33,838 nucleotides of DNA, taken from positions 1-33,838 of the forward strand of contig JBBSDW010000014.1 in the NCBI GenBank assembly GCA_038240295.1. The letters run 5' to 3'. The notes beneath the pieces are model-generated. The model did not search any database and was not told where the DNA came from. It saw nothing but the letters and a program-made list of their open reading frames with translations. Each line of letters opens with the position of its first letter. Positions within the stretch are counted from its first letter, which is position 1. The position numbers and the translations under genes are program-made. The stretch is from JABDDM01 sp038240295. Lineage in GTDB: Bacteria > Bacteroidota > Ignavibacteria > Palsa-1295. Below, piece after piece: positions 1-7,104 of the stretch.

Positions 1-596
1 ATCAGCGAGTCATCGGGATACTGATAAATGCCGTCGCTCCCAAAGCCGGTACGACCTCGATAGACCGCAAGATAGGAGCCCGTCAAGTACATCTCTGCGA
101 CATAGTCAAGAACGCCATCGTGATCGTAATCGACCGCACCAATTGGAAAGCGTCCTGGAGAATCGTGCATTGTTAACCATGCACCGCCAGCACTGTCAAA
201 ATATGGGGACCCGGCGATGCCTCGATGAAACTTCAGATCGTTGTCGATAATGTCGCCTACTCCATCTCCAGTAAAATCTCCATATTGAATCGCTTCTCCC
301 GCAAGGTGAGGTCTACCGACCGTGTCAAAAAGCCAAGGTCCCCCATTGCGCAGCGCGCTATACCCTGCCCCCGTGTTGTAGGCTATGTCGAAATCTTCCC
401 AGCCATCAGAATCTTGTCGCCGACAATTCAAATTCGTGTAAATACCCTCATAAGGGCTCGTAGTTACGGCAAGCGTATCCATCCTCGCGGTAAAATCGAT
501 CACCTTCGGATCGGCTGCCGATTGGGCGCCGACAGTCCCAGCGAGAATTAAGCTCGCCAGCACCAGCAGTAAGGTAAATAAAAATTGATTCGTCAT
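1..596 (-). CDS. Secreted FG-GAP (VCBS-like) repeat protein, 3' end cut by window edge
   Basis: The minus strand is open from an ATG at 596 to the window edge (198 codons). The first ~24 residues form a clear signal peptide (MTNQFLFTLLLVLASLILAG, cleavage near VGAQS). Three calcium-binding loops of the FG-GAP type follow: DSDGWEDFD (about residue 62), DFTGDGVGD (about 108) and DYDHDGVLD (about 157), with aromatic- and Gly-rich blades between them. Such repeats fold into beta-propellers of surface or adhesion proteins. In this lineage these proteins often end in a T9SS sorting domain, but the C-terminus lies outside the window, so that is inference. The start lies only 32 bp from the start of the divergent XRE gene, so its promoter must lie within or overlap that gene. 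No Shine-Dalgarno site is evident. Confidence 0.82.
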   Translation of the reverse strand, partial: MTNQFLFTLLLVLASLILAGTVGAQSAADPKVIDFTARMDTLAVTTSPYEGIYTNLNCRRQDSDGWEDFDIAYNTGAGYSALRNGGPWLFDTVGRPHLAGEAIQYGDFTGDGVGDIIDNDLKFHRGIAGSPYFDSAGGAWLTMHDSPGRFPIGAVDYDHDGVLDYVAEMYLTGSYLAVYRGRTGFGSDGIYQYPDDSL

Positions 597-628
597 TGCC
601 ATACGAATATATCTCCAAAAGCCGGCGC

Positions 629-925
629 ATGTGCTCTGGTGTATATGTGCACGATTCGCTACCTTATTCTCATTTTGAGAGTAAGACTAAGAAAATCACA
701 GGAGAAAACGTCAGAAGGCTCCGACGTGCTGCCAACCTCAGCCAAGAGCGCTTGTCCGAGATCAGCGATCTTCATCCTTCTTCCATCGGAAGGCTTGAAC
801 GAGGCGTGCTAAACATCACGCTTGACACTCTTGAACAAATTGCTCTCGCACTCAATGTAACTCCTGACGAACTCTTGCAAAACGATACCTTCCCGTCGAA
901 TGACAAACAGGTATCAGTGATGTAG
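629..925 (+). CDS. XRE-family helix-turn-helix regulator
   Basis: A 98-residue protein with a Cro/C1-type helix-turn-helix over roughly residues 24-88: ENVRRLRRAANLSQERLSEI, then LHPSSIGRLERG as recognition helix and turn, then TLDTLEQIALALNVTPDELL. The pattern resembles small single-domain regulators, including controllers of restriction-modification systems, but no such genes are near. I chose the ATG at 629; a TTG at 596 would overlap the start codon of the divergent gene, and a GTG at 647 is also possible. No ribosome binding site is obvious. The gene is divergent from the FG-GAP gene and may control it; that is inference from position only. Confidence 0.75.
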   Translation: MCSGVYVHDSLPYSHFESKTKKITGENVRRLRRAANLSQERLSEISDLHPSSIGRLERGVLNITLDTLEQIALALNVTPDELLQNDTFPSNDKQVSVM

Positions 926-1099
926 CACTAATGATAACGGCGGCGGCATTCACAATCACAACCTAAGAACCTTCCCTTGGTCAAAGGTTACAGTGGGGAT
1001 GGATTTGTGACCCTCTTTCCGTTGCGGAGTATGCTCTGGAAGCCAGTAAAACCATGAGGGAGCATTGCAGCGCGGATTGCACGATCGCGATCGAAGGTG
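926..1099. other. Short intergenic stretch, nothing recognised
   Basis: Between the regulator stop and the 3' end of tRNA-Arg. I see no ORF with a plausible start, no strong hairpin with a T-tract, and no duplicated tRNA 3' end that would mark an attachment site. Confidence 0.5.
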
Positions 1100-1173
1100 T
1101 GGCCTCGGCAGGACTCGAACCTGCGACACCCAGTTTAGGAAACTGATGTTCTATCCAACTGAACTACGAGGCC
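1100..1173 (-). tRNA. tRNA-Arg (anticodon CCU)
   Basis: A 74-nt cloverleaf on the minus strand. The acceptor strands GGCCTCG and CGAGGCC pair perfectly with discriminator A. The D-stem is GTTC/GAAC. The anticodon stem is TCAGT/ACTGG with loop TTCCTAA, giving anticodon CCU, which reads AGG. The variable loop is GTGTC. The T-stem is GCAGG/CCTGC with the canonical TTCGAGT loop. CCA is not encoded. It lies 36 bp downstream of the ferredoxin gene on the same strand. The sequence just upstream is complementary to its 5' end (see the regulatory entry at 1159-1213). Confidence 0.96.
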
Positions 1174-1213
1174 TTTGGAAACGAAGGGCCTCATGATCGA
1201 GGCCTCAGTTCAG
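1159..1213 (-). promoter_or_regulatory. tRNA leader complementary to the tRNA 5' end, with competing hairpin
   Basis: GGCCTCAGTTCAG at 1201-1213 is the inverted complement of positions 1159-1173 (CTGAACTACGAGGCC, the 5' end of the tRNA), with 13 matches and one 2-nt bulge. A second hairpin, GGCCTC-ATGATC-GAGGCC at 1187-1204, lies between and shares bases with both arms. In a transcript reading through from the ferredoxin gene, the leader could pair with the tRNA acceptor/D-arm strand or fold on itself. The pairing is read directly; any role in processing or termination is inference. Confidence 0.45.
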
Positions 1214-1902
1214 AACCACTTCCCTACTACATCAAATCCGATCACAAGCAGGATCGAGAGCATGATGAGACTGAAGAATCCGAAGAGCGCGCTCTGACGA
1301 ACAAAGTTATCGAACGACTTCCCGTATTCGCGAGCAGGCTTCGTCGAGATCTTCACAGGTCCGGTCACTTCGCACTGACAGCTCAACCGCTGTTTCGGGA
1401 AATACTTGATGAGATGGAGCTTTTCGATCTTTGTCGGTGCGGATACGCCGTCGGCAGGCGTCACTTCAACGCGGCACGTCGTGCAGAGCCCGAGTCCGCG
1501 GCAGTTCAAAACTTTTGCGAGATCGGAATAAAGCGGGATGTTATTGTCAAGACACAGTTCGCGGAGGTTCGCACCGATCGGTGTGATGAGCGTCACGTCG
1601 GCTTCGAGAAACGTCACGGGGGCATAACCCGCAGGCACGACCATTTCCGCATCGCCTGCGTGGCCGGTACGCTCTTTCAGTATCTGCTGATACTCTTCGT
1701 CGGTCGCACTTGCGCCCTTGTCTTTGAAATACTGCGCATATTCTTTCGAGACGTGCTGATCGTCATGGTCGGTCCGTTGTGGCTTCGGAAGTGGCGTTGG
1801 GGTGCTCCCCTTCTCGCCAAACAGCCAGCGCTCGATGCCGCTGACCTGCATGTGTTCTTCGTGCGCGTCTAAGCTCGATTTGCCATTATGCTCGTTCGAC
1901 AC
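1210..1902 (-). CDS. Membrane-anchored 2Fe-2S ferredoxin-domain protein
   Basis: A 230-residue protein. The GTG start at 1902 is chosen because AAGGAG (1909-1914) sits 6 nt upstream; the frame is open further, to a TTG at 1980, but that has no such site. Residues ~1-90 are charged and of no recognised fold. A 2Fe-2S domain covers ~95-190: the ligand loop NCRGLGLCTTCRV gives Cys134, Cys140 and Cys143 (C-x5-C-x2-C), with the fourth ligand in QRLSCQC (Cys175 or Cys177). This spacing is that of adrenodoxin and related 2Fe-2S domains rather than plant-type ferredoxin. A single hydrophobic segment (~206-225) at the C-terminus should anchor it in the inner membrane with the cluster cytosolic; orientation is inferred. 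It likely carries electrons, but the partner is not visible. It follows the partner-switching genes by 103 bp and has its own promoter-like site at 1986-1993. Confidence 0.85.
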   Translation of the reverse strand: MSNEHNGKSSLDAHEEHMQVSGIERWLFGEKGSTPTPLPKPQRTDHDDQHVSKEYAQYFKDKGASATDEEYQQILKERTGHAGDAEMVVPAGYAPVTFLEADVTLITPIGANLRELCLDNNIPLYSDLAKVLNCRGLGLCTTCRVEVTPADGVSAPTKIEKLHLIKYFPKQRLSCQCEVTGPVKISTKPAREYGKSFDNFVRQSALFGFFSLIMLSILLVIGFDVVGKWF

Positions 1903-1908
1903 TGATCT

Positions 1909-1914
1909 CTCCTT
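1909..1914 (-). promoter_or_regulatory. Ribosome binding site of the ferredoxin gene
   Basis: AAGGAG on the minus strand, 6 nt before a GTG codon. It decides the start in favour of GTG 1902 rather than the TTG 78 nt upstream. Confidence 0.75.
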
Positions 1915-1985
1915 TTTTGATAATATCTCAGCACTCTCAACAGGCTTTCCCTTAACGATCTTCCGAGAAGCTTTAAACAACTCAG

Positions 1986-1993
1986 CAAATATA
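1986..1993 (-). promoter_or_regulatory. Bacteroidetes-type -7 element (TATATTTG) before the ferredoxin gene
   Basis: TATATTTGC on the minus strand matches the TAnnTTTG consensus of Bacteroidetes housekeeping promoters. It lies in the gap between rsbW and the ferredoxin gene and would give a leader of about 75 nt. I see no TTG at the expected -33 spacing, so the site is only partly supported. Confidence 0.4.
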
Positions 1994-2005
1994 CAAAGCG
2001 TTGCG

Positions 2006-2458
2006 CTATGGCTCGTTCAGCCGTTTTGTCAGGACGATCCGATTGCGCCTGCCCTCTCTCGAATATTCGACCGAATCGACGAGCGTATGCACCAGATAGA
2101 CTCCCAAACCGCCTCGCTGCATTGCACCGACTCGTGCTCGGATCGAATCGCTTTTGGGCGTTGCTTCCGGAGTGAACGCCATTGGTGATTCGTAATCGAG
2201 CGTGCAGATGAGCGCTTCGCCCACATCATCAATTACGCAGGTGCAGGTGATCGCATGTGGCATCCCGCGCACCGCATGTTCGATAATGTTTGTCGCAGCT
2301 TCATCGACCGCAAGTGATAGCTGATCGATGGCGGCTGCCGATAGCCCGCAACGCTTCGACTCGCTTCGTACAAATTCTCGCAACGTAATAAGCATACCAA
2401 ACTCCGGCGGCACCGAGAGTGTCGCCGAATGTCCGGATGCGTTGCGCGACTTAGGCAT
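2006..2458 (-). CDS. Anti-sigma factor serine kinase, RsbW/SpoIIAB-like
   Basis: A 150-residue GHKL-type ATPase. The N-box AVDEAATNIIEHAV (residues ~50-63, catalytic Glu53 and Mg-binding Asn57) and the glycine-rich lid RGGLGVYLV (115-123) are intact. Proteins of this family bind a sigma factor or other target and phosphorylate a STAS-domain antagonist. The antagonist candidate is the gene just upstream, whose stop is 6 bp away, so the two are surely co-transcribed. No sigma factor gene is present in the window, so the ultimate target is unknown. Confidence 0.9.
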   Translation of the reverse strand: MPKSRNASGHSATLSVPPEFGMLITLREFVRSESKRCGLSAAAIDQLSLAVDEAATNIIEHAVRGMPHAITCTCVIDDVGEALICTLDYESPMAFTPEATPKSDSIRARVGAMQRGGLGVYLVHTLVDSVEYSREGRRNRIVLTKRLNEP

Positions 2459-2464
2459 CGAGAA

Positions 2465-2833
2465 TTAGCTGAACTGCTGAATAGCTTCCCGAACTGTCGG
2501 GACAATCTGAAACACTACCGGGAATCCGAGCAAGTCGAGCACGTGAAAGATCTTCTCGGGCAATGCTGCGAGCTTCATATCGCCCGAATGCGCGCGGACT
2601 TCTTCGATCAAGCCCATGAGCACTCCGAGGCCTGCGCTCGAAATATATTCGAGATTGTGAAAATCGAGGATAAGCTTGGAGCGCTTTTCTTCGCGGACGA
2701 TCCGTTCGAGAAAGTGTTCGAAATCAGGTGCTGTGTGTGCGTCGAGCTCGCCCGCCAGCTCGATGAGTGTGATTCCGGGCTCGCCCGTTTCGACTTCGCG
2801 CACTGAAAATCGAGCCGGTGATTCAGTTGCCAT
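2465..2833 (-). CDS. STAS-domain anti-anti-sigma factor, RsbV/SpoIIAA-like
   Basis: A 122-residue single STAS domain. The phosphorylation loop is LEYISSAGLGVLMGL; by family alignment Ser66 is the likely phosphoserine. ATG 2833 is preceded by AAAGGA with 6 nt spacing. The phosphatase gene ends 33 bp upstream and rsbW begins 6 bp downstream. This order (phosphatase, antagonist, kinase) is a complete partner-switching set: the kinase would phosphorylate this protein and the PP2C enzyme would reactivate it. Confidence 0.92.
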   Translation of the reverse strand: MATESPARFSVREVETGEPGITLIELAGELDAHTAPDFEHFLERIVREEKRSKLILDFHNLEYISSAGLGVLMGLIEEVRAHSGDMKLAALPEKIFHVLDLLGFPVVFQIVPTVREAIQQFS

Positions 2834-2866
2834 GTTGGGTCCTTTGTGAGTTGAGCATGTTGGTAC

Positions 2867-5083
2867 TTATTGTAAACTTGGTTCGCCGGTGACTCTGATC
2901 ACGACAAGCGTTGCATCGTCGCCATAACTTTGGGACGCTGAAAATATCGTTAGTTCTTTAAGCACGCCGTCGGTGATCTGATTTGTGGATTCGCTCATGC
3001 GAAGTGCCGTTACGATCTCGGCCAGCCGGGTATAACCGAAATCTTCGCCAGCTTCATTACGCGTATCGGTGATACCATCGCTAAAGAGCACGATGAGATC
3101 ACCCACCCCAACCTCGATCTCGCGTTCTTCGAGCACTTGATTGAAGATCGTCTGCGGCATAATACCGACCGCCATCCCCTTCGGCTGCAGGATCTCATAG
3201 ACGCCACCGACTCGAACGATGAGGAGCGGCGTGTGACCGGCCCGGCAATAGCGAACTCCGGACTTATTCAGGTTTACCAATCCGAGCGTCACGAACGAAC
3301 GGCGCATCGAAGATTGCGCGGGCAAATTTCTGAGGAGCGCATTGTTTGCGCCTTGCAAAAGATCCGGCATCGTTTGCATGAGCGGCGCCATGCCCTGCAC
3401 GACCCCCTTCGTTTCTGCCATATACATCGAAGCCGAAATTCCCTTGCCCGAGACATCGCCGATCACGATTACCATCGAGCCATCGAAGAGAACAGTGCTG
3501 TCATAAAAATCTCCGCCGACATCATAAGCCGGGATGCTGAAAGCGGAAATTTCGAATCCATCGACATCCGGAAATTTTTCGGGGATCAAACTCTTCTGCA
3601 TCGCTCGCGCTGCGCGAAGCTCGCCATCGAATTTTTGTTTTTCGATAGAATCGGCGAGAAGACGTGCAGTTTCAAGTGCGAGTGAAGCAACGTCGCTAAA
3701 TGCACTGAGTACTGTCAGATCATCGTCGTCGAAGCCATCTTCCTTCCGTTTGCCGACATAGAGTCCTCCGCGAACTTCGTTCTTTCGCAGCAGCGGCACA
3801 GCGACGAGCGAATGCAATGCGGTTACGATCGAAGTGCTGCTCGCGATCGCTGCAAGTTCACGATTGTTACGGCGCTTGCGCAACACAAAAGCTTTCCGAG
3901 TTTTTTCAAGTTCTTCGCGCGGCGAAATGATCGCCTGACTTTCCGGAAAGTGCTCCGAGGTTGCCATGATCTTTTCCGCACTGTCGAAGTCGATTCCGAT
4001 TTGCGAACGCACCATCACCTCGCCGTCCTGTTCTCGGCCGGGTGCGAAGGTGTTCGAGCGAAGCTCGAGCCACGCGCAGTCCGAACCTGTTGCCTCTCGC
4101 GCCAACGTGGTGATCTGCTCGGCGAGCCGTGGAAGGTCGAGCAGCAGTTCGCTTGAAAGAACGTCGGAGCTAAAACGAGTGAGCTTGACGAGCGACTTTA
4201 CCTCGGCCGATTTACGCTCGACAAGATCGGTCGAGGAAAGCGAAAACAGCGTGCTGAAAAAGACAAAGACGAAATAGATCGCAACCGTCCCAAAGAGCGC
4301 GCTCGAAGCACCATGCCAGTAGATCGCATAACCGGCGAAGAGATCGCTGGTGAGCGAATTTCCATCGTAGGCGATGGCAAGCGCTGCGGCGAATACGACA
4401 TTCGCAAGACTAAACCATATCAACCTCCGCTTGCCGGCACGCGGAATATGCGGAACCCAGGGCACACGATAGCCAAGCAGGATCGCTGCGAGCGCTACAG
4501 ATAGTCCGAGCACGGAGAGAATTGCGAGACCCGCAGGATCGCTGGGAATGACGCCAGCTTGAATGAGGAAATAGAGCAAGGCGTAAATTCCGGCTGCAAC
4601 CGCCCAGCCCATAAATCGTCGGCGAGCGAATTGGGTTTGTTGCCGCACAAATGAGAGTTGCCAAAACGAAAGCGTCACAGCGACCATCACCGAAAGCCAG
4701 ACGGCACCCATGAAGTCAATCGAGATGACTGTCGGGAAGGTCTGAGGCGTGTTCTGCTTACTTAGCGATAGCCGAAAAAGCAGTGGCAGGAATGCAAGGG
4801 CAAAACCCGAAACGCTCACGACGATGAAGCGCTTGGCCAGAACCACAGGCCACAACACCGCTTCCTCGTGATCACCAGCACGGGCGATCATCGACTGTCG
4901 AAAAAAAAGCGTGTACGCGCCGCGCAATAACCAACTCAGCGCAACGCCCTGCAGGATTGCGCGAAAGAGCTCGAACGACACACCTTGCAATGCCCTATAT
5001 CCATGCGCGATCAGATCCGCAGCAAGCAAGGCTGCCAGGATCAAGACCCCAAGCACAATATAAAAGACAGCGCGAGTTCTCAT
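2867..5083 (-). CDS. Membrane-bound PP2C (SpoIIE/RsbU-type) serine phosphatase with GAF-like domain
   Basis: 738 residues. The N-terminal ~280 residues hold about seven or eight hydrophobic segments. A GAF-like region follows at ~310-475 (for example LHSLVAVPLLRKNEVRGGLY), then a linker helix and a SpoIIE-type phosphatase domain at ~490-732. Metal-binding Asp motifs are visible: AYDVGGDFYD (519-528), IGDVSGKG (541-548), LFSDGITDTRN (666-676) and GDDATLVVIR (721-730). The likely substrate is the phosphorylated STAS protein encoded next. The membrane domain suggests that an envelope or small-molecule signal is read; which one cannot be told. It starts at ATG 5083 only 5 nt after a TAACTTTG element, so the mRNA may be leaderless. 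It heads a four-gene minus-strand cluster. Confidence 0.92.
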   Translation of the reverse strand: MRTRAVFYIVLGVLILAALLAADLIAHGYRALQGVSFELFRAILQGVALSWLLRGAYTLFFRQSMIARAGDHEEAVLWPVVLAKRFIVVSVSGFALAFLPLLFRLSLSKQNTPQTFPTVISIDFMGAVWLSVMVAVTLSFWQLSFVRQQTQFARRRFMGWAVAAGIYALLYFLIQAGVIPSDPAGLAILSVLGLSVALAAILLGYRVPWVPHIPRAGKRRLIWFSLANVVFAAALAIAYDGNSLTSDLFAGYAIYWHGASSALFGTVAIYFVFVFFSTLFSLSSTDLVERKSAEVKSLVKLTRFSSDVLSSELLLDLPRLAEQITTLAREATGSDCAWLELRSNTFAPGREQDGEVMVRSQIGIDFDSAEKIMATSEHFPESQAIISPREELEKTRKAFVLRKRRNNRELAAIASSTSIVTALHSLVAVPLLRKNEVRGGLYVGKRKEDGFDDDDLTVLSAFSDVASLALETARLLADSIEKQKFDGELRAARAMQKSLIPEKFPDVDGFEISAFSIPAYDVGGDFYDSTVLFDGSMVIVIGDVSGKGISASMYMAETKGVVQGMAPLMQTMPDLLQGANNALLRNLPAQSSMRRSFVTLGLVNLNKSGVRYCRAGHTPLLIVRVGGVYEILQPKGMAVGIMPQTIFNQVLEEREIEVGVGDLIVLFSDGITDTRNEAGEDFGYTRLAEIVTALRMSESTNQITDGVLKELTIFSASQSYGDDATLVVIRVTGEPSLQ

Positions 5084-5088
5084 TTGTG

Positions 5089-5096
5089 CAAAGTTA
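5089..5096 (-). promoter_or_regulatory. -7 element TAACTTTG abutting the phosphatase start codon
   Basis: TAACTTTGC matches TAnnTTTG exactly and is separated from the ATG by only CACAA, so transcription would begin at or next to the start codon. The -33 region has no clear TTG and is GC-rich: the heptamer array begins 15 bp further upstream. Confidence 0.5.
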
Positions 5097-5110
5097 CGGG
5101 ATTAGGGGGC

Positions 5111-5166
5111 GGGTGTCGGGTCTCCGGTGTCGGGTGCCGGGTGTCGGGTGTCGGGTGCCGGGTGTC
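5111..5166 (+). repeat. Heptanucleotide tandem array, (GGGTGTC)n, eight units
   Basis: Eight contiguous 7-bp units: GGGTGTC, GGGTCTC, CGGTGTC, GGGTGCC, GGGTGTC, GGGTGTC, GGGTGCC, GGGTGTC, followed by decayed units (GGGCACA, GGGAGCA). It lies directly upstream of the phosphatase promoter element. The units resemble the short tandemly repeated heptanucleotides known from cyanobacteria in design, not in sequence. Confidence 0.9.
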
Positions 5167-5317
5167 GGGCACAGGGAGCATGAAAGCACGCGCATGATCA
5201 TAACCAGGAAACCATCCTCAAAACATTCATGGTGATTCGGCAATCCAAAGCCTCATCTGAAGCGCTCTTCTCGAGCGATAGACGCGGTTGAATCGATCTT
5301 CGCCACCAATACCCTCA

Positions 5318-5383
5318 GACACCGGAAACCCGGCACCTGATACCCGACATCCGATACTGGTACCCGACACCGGACACCGGACA
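5318..5383 (-). repeat. Second heptanucleotide array in opposite orientation
   Basis: Units on the plus strand read GACACCG, GAAACCC, GGCACCT, GATACCC, GACATCC, GATACTG, GTACCC, GACACCG, GACACCG: the complement family of GGGTGTC with more decay and one 6-bp unit. The two arrays face each other across 151 bp of unrelated sequence (5167-5317) and could pair as a long imperfect inverted repeat. Confidence 0.85.
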
Positions 5384-5705
5384 AGTGCTTTTTTGGGCAC
5401 CATTTCCCTCGAACTTTCGTTTATTGATGTTGGCTTCTTTCATCTGGACCCGCGTACAATATGCCGTGGTTAGTCTGCTGATGGCTGACAAAGTTCATTA
5501 CTCCCTGTTCAGGAGCTCGTCTGGCGATTGCGCCCAAAAAGGATGGTATTCTTTCCGCAAAGGTGCGCCAACGATGAATAAAGTTTATACACACGAAACC
5601 AATCAACGAAAAAACGGCTGATATTGGCCCTTTTTCATTCTGGACCGAAGATGGTCTAATTCCTGCTGTAGGCAACCTTAAATGAATTGCTCAAAGCCAA
5701 ATACC
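5384..5705. other. Gene-free stretch between second heptamer array and beta-barrel gene
   Basis: About 320 bp. Open frames here (78 and 84 codons) start at TTG or lack a ribosome site and look like no known protein. I find no match to TAnnTTTG at a fitting place and no strong terminator. It presumably holds the promoter of the beta-barrel gene. Confidence 0.45.
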
Positions 5706-6344
5706 ATGAAACGAACGAAATTTGCTCTCGTAGCTCTCCTGTTAACAGCACCCATAATTCCGAACTTTGCGCAGGCGCAGACTACTATCTCTCCGATCTT
5801 TTCGATCGGTCCTGCTTTCTTCATCGGAACCCCTCCCGAAGGTAGAGAATCGAATATCCGGCTCGGGTACAATCTCGGCCTGCAGTATCAGATCGCAGGA
5901 TCCAACGCGATGGGTTTTACTCTTGGCCTCGCCTACGATGACCGTGCAACGAAATTCGCGAACACAGACGACGCGTCGAAATCGACGATCACCGATTTTC
6001 ATTACATCACGCTCTTGCCTGGTATTTACTGGCACGACCTGACCTTAGGTCTCGGCATCGGGCTGCCGCTCGGCGCCGCCGTCAGCGAAAATCTATCGAC
6101 TAACTTTACCGACTTGAACAAATCGGACATCAACACCTTGTTTGAGATCCGAGTAGGAGCAGCTATTCCGGTACTTGTCGATAACAATGGCGCGGGATTT
6201 TCGCTACTGCTCACAGGAACGGTGCCGATACTTGACGCGCTCAGCACCCCCCATTATTCAACATCCGCCGGATTGCCGAGCTCGCTTGGCAATGGCAGGG
6301 TCGCGACGCTGCGCGCCGGTATCAGTTATGCGTTTGGATTATAG
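5706..6344 (+). CDS. Outer-membrane beta-barrel protein, function unknown
   Basis: 212 residues from ATG 5706 (an in-frame ATG at 5682 would add eight polar residues before the signal peptide). The signal peptide MKRTKFALVALLLTAPIIPN is followed by a cleavage site near FAQAQ. The mature part is made of short amphipathic strands with alternating hydrophobic and Gly/aromatic residues (SIGPAFFIG, RLGYNLGLQYQI, GFTLGLAYDD, LPGIYWHDLTLGLGIGLPLG, TLRAGISYAFGL), as in small 8-10 stranded outer-membrane barrels. The protein ends in a strand-like segment, SYAFGL. No enzyme motif is seen. Its stop codon is immediately followed by the ATG of the next gene, so the two are probably co-expressed. Confidence 0.75.
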   Translation: MKRTKFALVALLLTAPIIPNFAQAQTTISPIFSIGPAFFIGTPPEGRESNIRLGYNLGLQYQIAGSNAMGFTLGLAYDDRATKFANTDDASKSTITDFHYITLLPGIYWHDLTLGLGIGLPLGAAVSENLSTNFTDLNKSDINTLFEIRVGAAIPVLVDNNGAGFSLLLTGTVPILDALSTPHYSTSAGLPSSLGNGRVATLRAGISYAFGL

Positions 6345-6725
6345 ATGGAAACTGACTCGAGGGTCTATCAGGCTGGCGCATGCAATTTAGATGCGCCGGG
6401 CGTTAACGCTCGACAACGGCTCGCGTGGATCTCTACCATCGCGGGTGTAGCGGTCGTCGTCACATTGTTCATTCTGCACGCCCCACCAACGGGTCGTTTC
6501 CTTGCCGCGGCTTTTTTTGCCTTTGCTGCCGTTCTCAATTTTAGACAGGCGAGTGAGCATTTCTGCGTCGTCAATGGAGCGTTAGGGATGTCAGAGGTGA
6601 ATGGGAAAAAATCGAAGATCGCCAATGAATTTCGAACCGTCGATCGTGAAAAGGCGATCCGCGATATTCTCATCGCCGGCGCAGTTGGCGTCGTGATCGG
6701 TTCCGTCGGATTCCTTCCTGTCTGA
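6345..6725 (+). CDS. Small integral membrane protein, unknown function
   Basis: 126 residues. Hydrophobic segments lie at ~27-45 (WISTIAGVAVVVTLFILHA), ~50-64 (RFLAAAFFAFAAVLNF) and ~107-125 (DILIAGAVGVVIGSVGFLPV), with a charged loop between the second and third. The two segments with FRQASEHFCVVNGALGM between them recall YgaP/DUF2892-like membrane modules, but the likeness is weak and I do not assign a family. The start codon directly abuts the stop of the barrel gene with no intergenic base, which suggests translational coupling. Confidence 0.65.
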   Translation: METDSRVYQAGACNLDAPGVNARQRLAWISTIAGVAVVVTLFILHAPPTGRFLAAAFFAFAAVLNFRQASEHFCVVNGALGMSEVNGKKSKIANEFRTVDREKAIRDILIAGAVGVVIGSVGFLPV

Positions 6726-6747
6726 TCATTTTCCCGTTTGATCATTG

Positions 6748-7092
6748 ATGGCAAAGCTAACGGATCTAAGCGCCCTCGGAGGATTTTTAACCGAAGAAGA
6801 GCGTCAGACGATCGCGAACGAGCATGCGGAAAAGGCAAAGAATCGAAGCGTTGGTGAGGGCCAATCAGTGCTCGTTACACTCGATAAAAGCGGACGTCGG
6901 GGAAAGATCGTGACGGTGATCGAGGGATTCGTCAGGTCGCCGCTCAGTCTCGACGATCTTGCTGCGAGATTGCGAAAGGAATGCGGGACAGGAGGCACCG
7001 TCCGCGAAAACACGATCGAACTTCAAGGCGATCACATCAAGCGGCTTATTCCATCGCTGGAAAAGCTCGGTTTTGAAGTGAGGACAAAGTAG
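6748..7092 (+). CDS. eIF1/SUI1-domain protein (YciH-like)
   Basis: 114 residues from ATG 6748. The SUI1 fold covers residues ~38-112: VLVTLDKSGRRGKIVTVIEG, then LDDLAARLRKECGTGGTVRE and IELQGDHIKRLIPSLEKLGF, with the conserved basic Lys/Arg loop and the GTGGT turn. In archaea and eukaryotes eIF1 sharpens start-codon choice; in bacteria YciH is a minor ribosome-associated protein that has been linked to stress and to translation of unusual mRNAs. A ~35-residue polar N-terminal extension precedes the domain. It follows the small membrane protein by 22 bp. Confidence 0.88.
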   Translation: MAKLTDLSALGGFLTEEERQTIANEHAEKAKNRSVGEGQSVLVTLDKSGRRGKIVTVIEGFVRSPLSLDDLAARLRKECGTGGTVRENTIELQGDHIKRLIPSLEKLGFEVRTK

Positions 7093-7104
7093 CTCGCTGC
7101 GAGA

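Noticed and set aside
225..551. Plus-strand ORF of 108 codons
   Set aside because: It lies antisense to the FG-GAP gene, whose minus-strand frame shows a signal peptide and three calcium-loop motifs; the plus frame shows no fold.
5111..5383. Heptamer arrays as a CRISPR
   Set aside because: Units are 7 bp and contiguous, with no spacers and no cas genes.
5385..5621. 78-codon hydrophobic plus-strand frame in the gap before the barrel gene
   Set aside because: It starts with TTG, lacks a ribosome site and resembles nothing.
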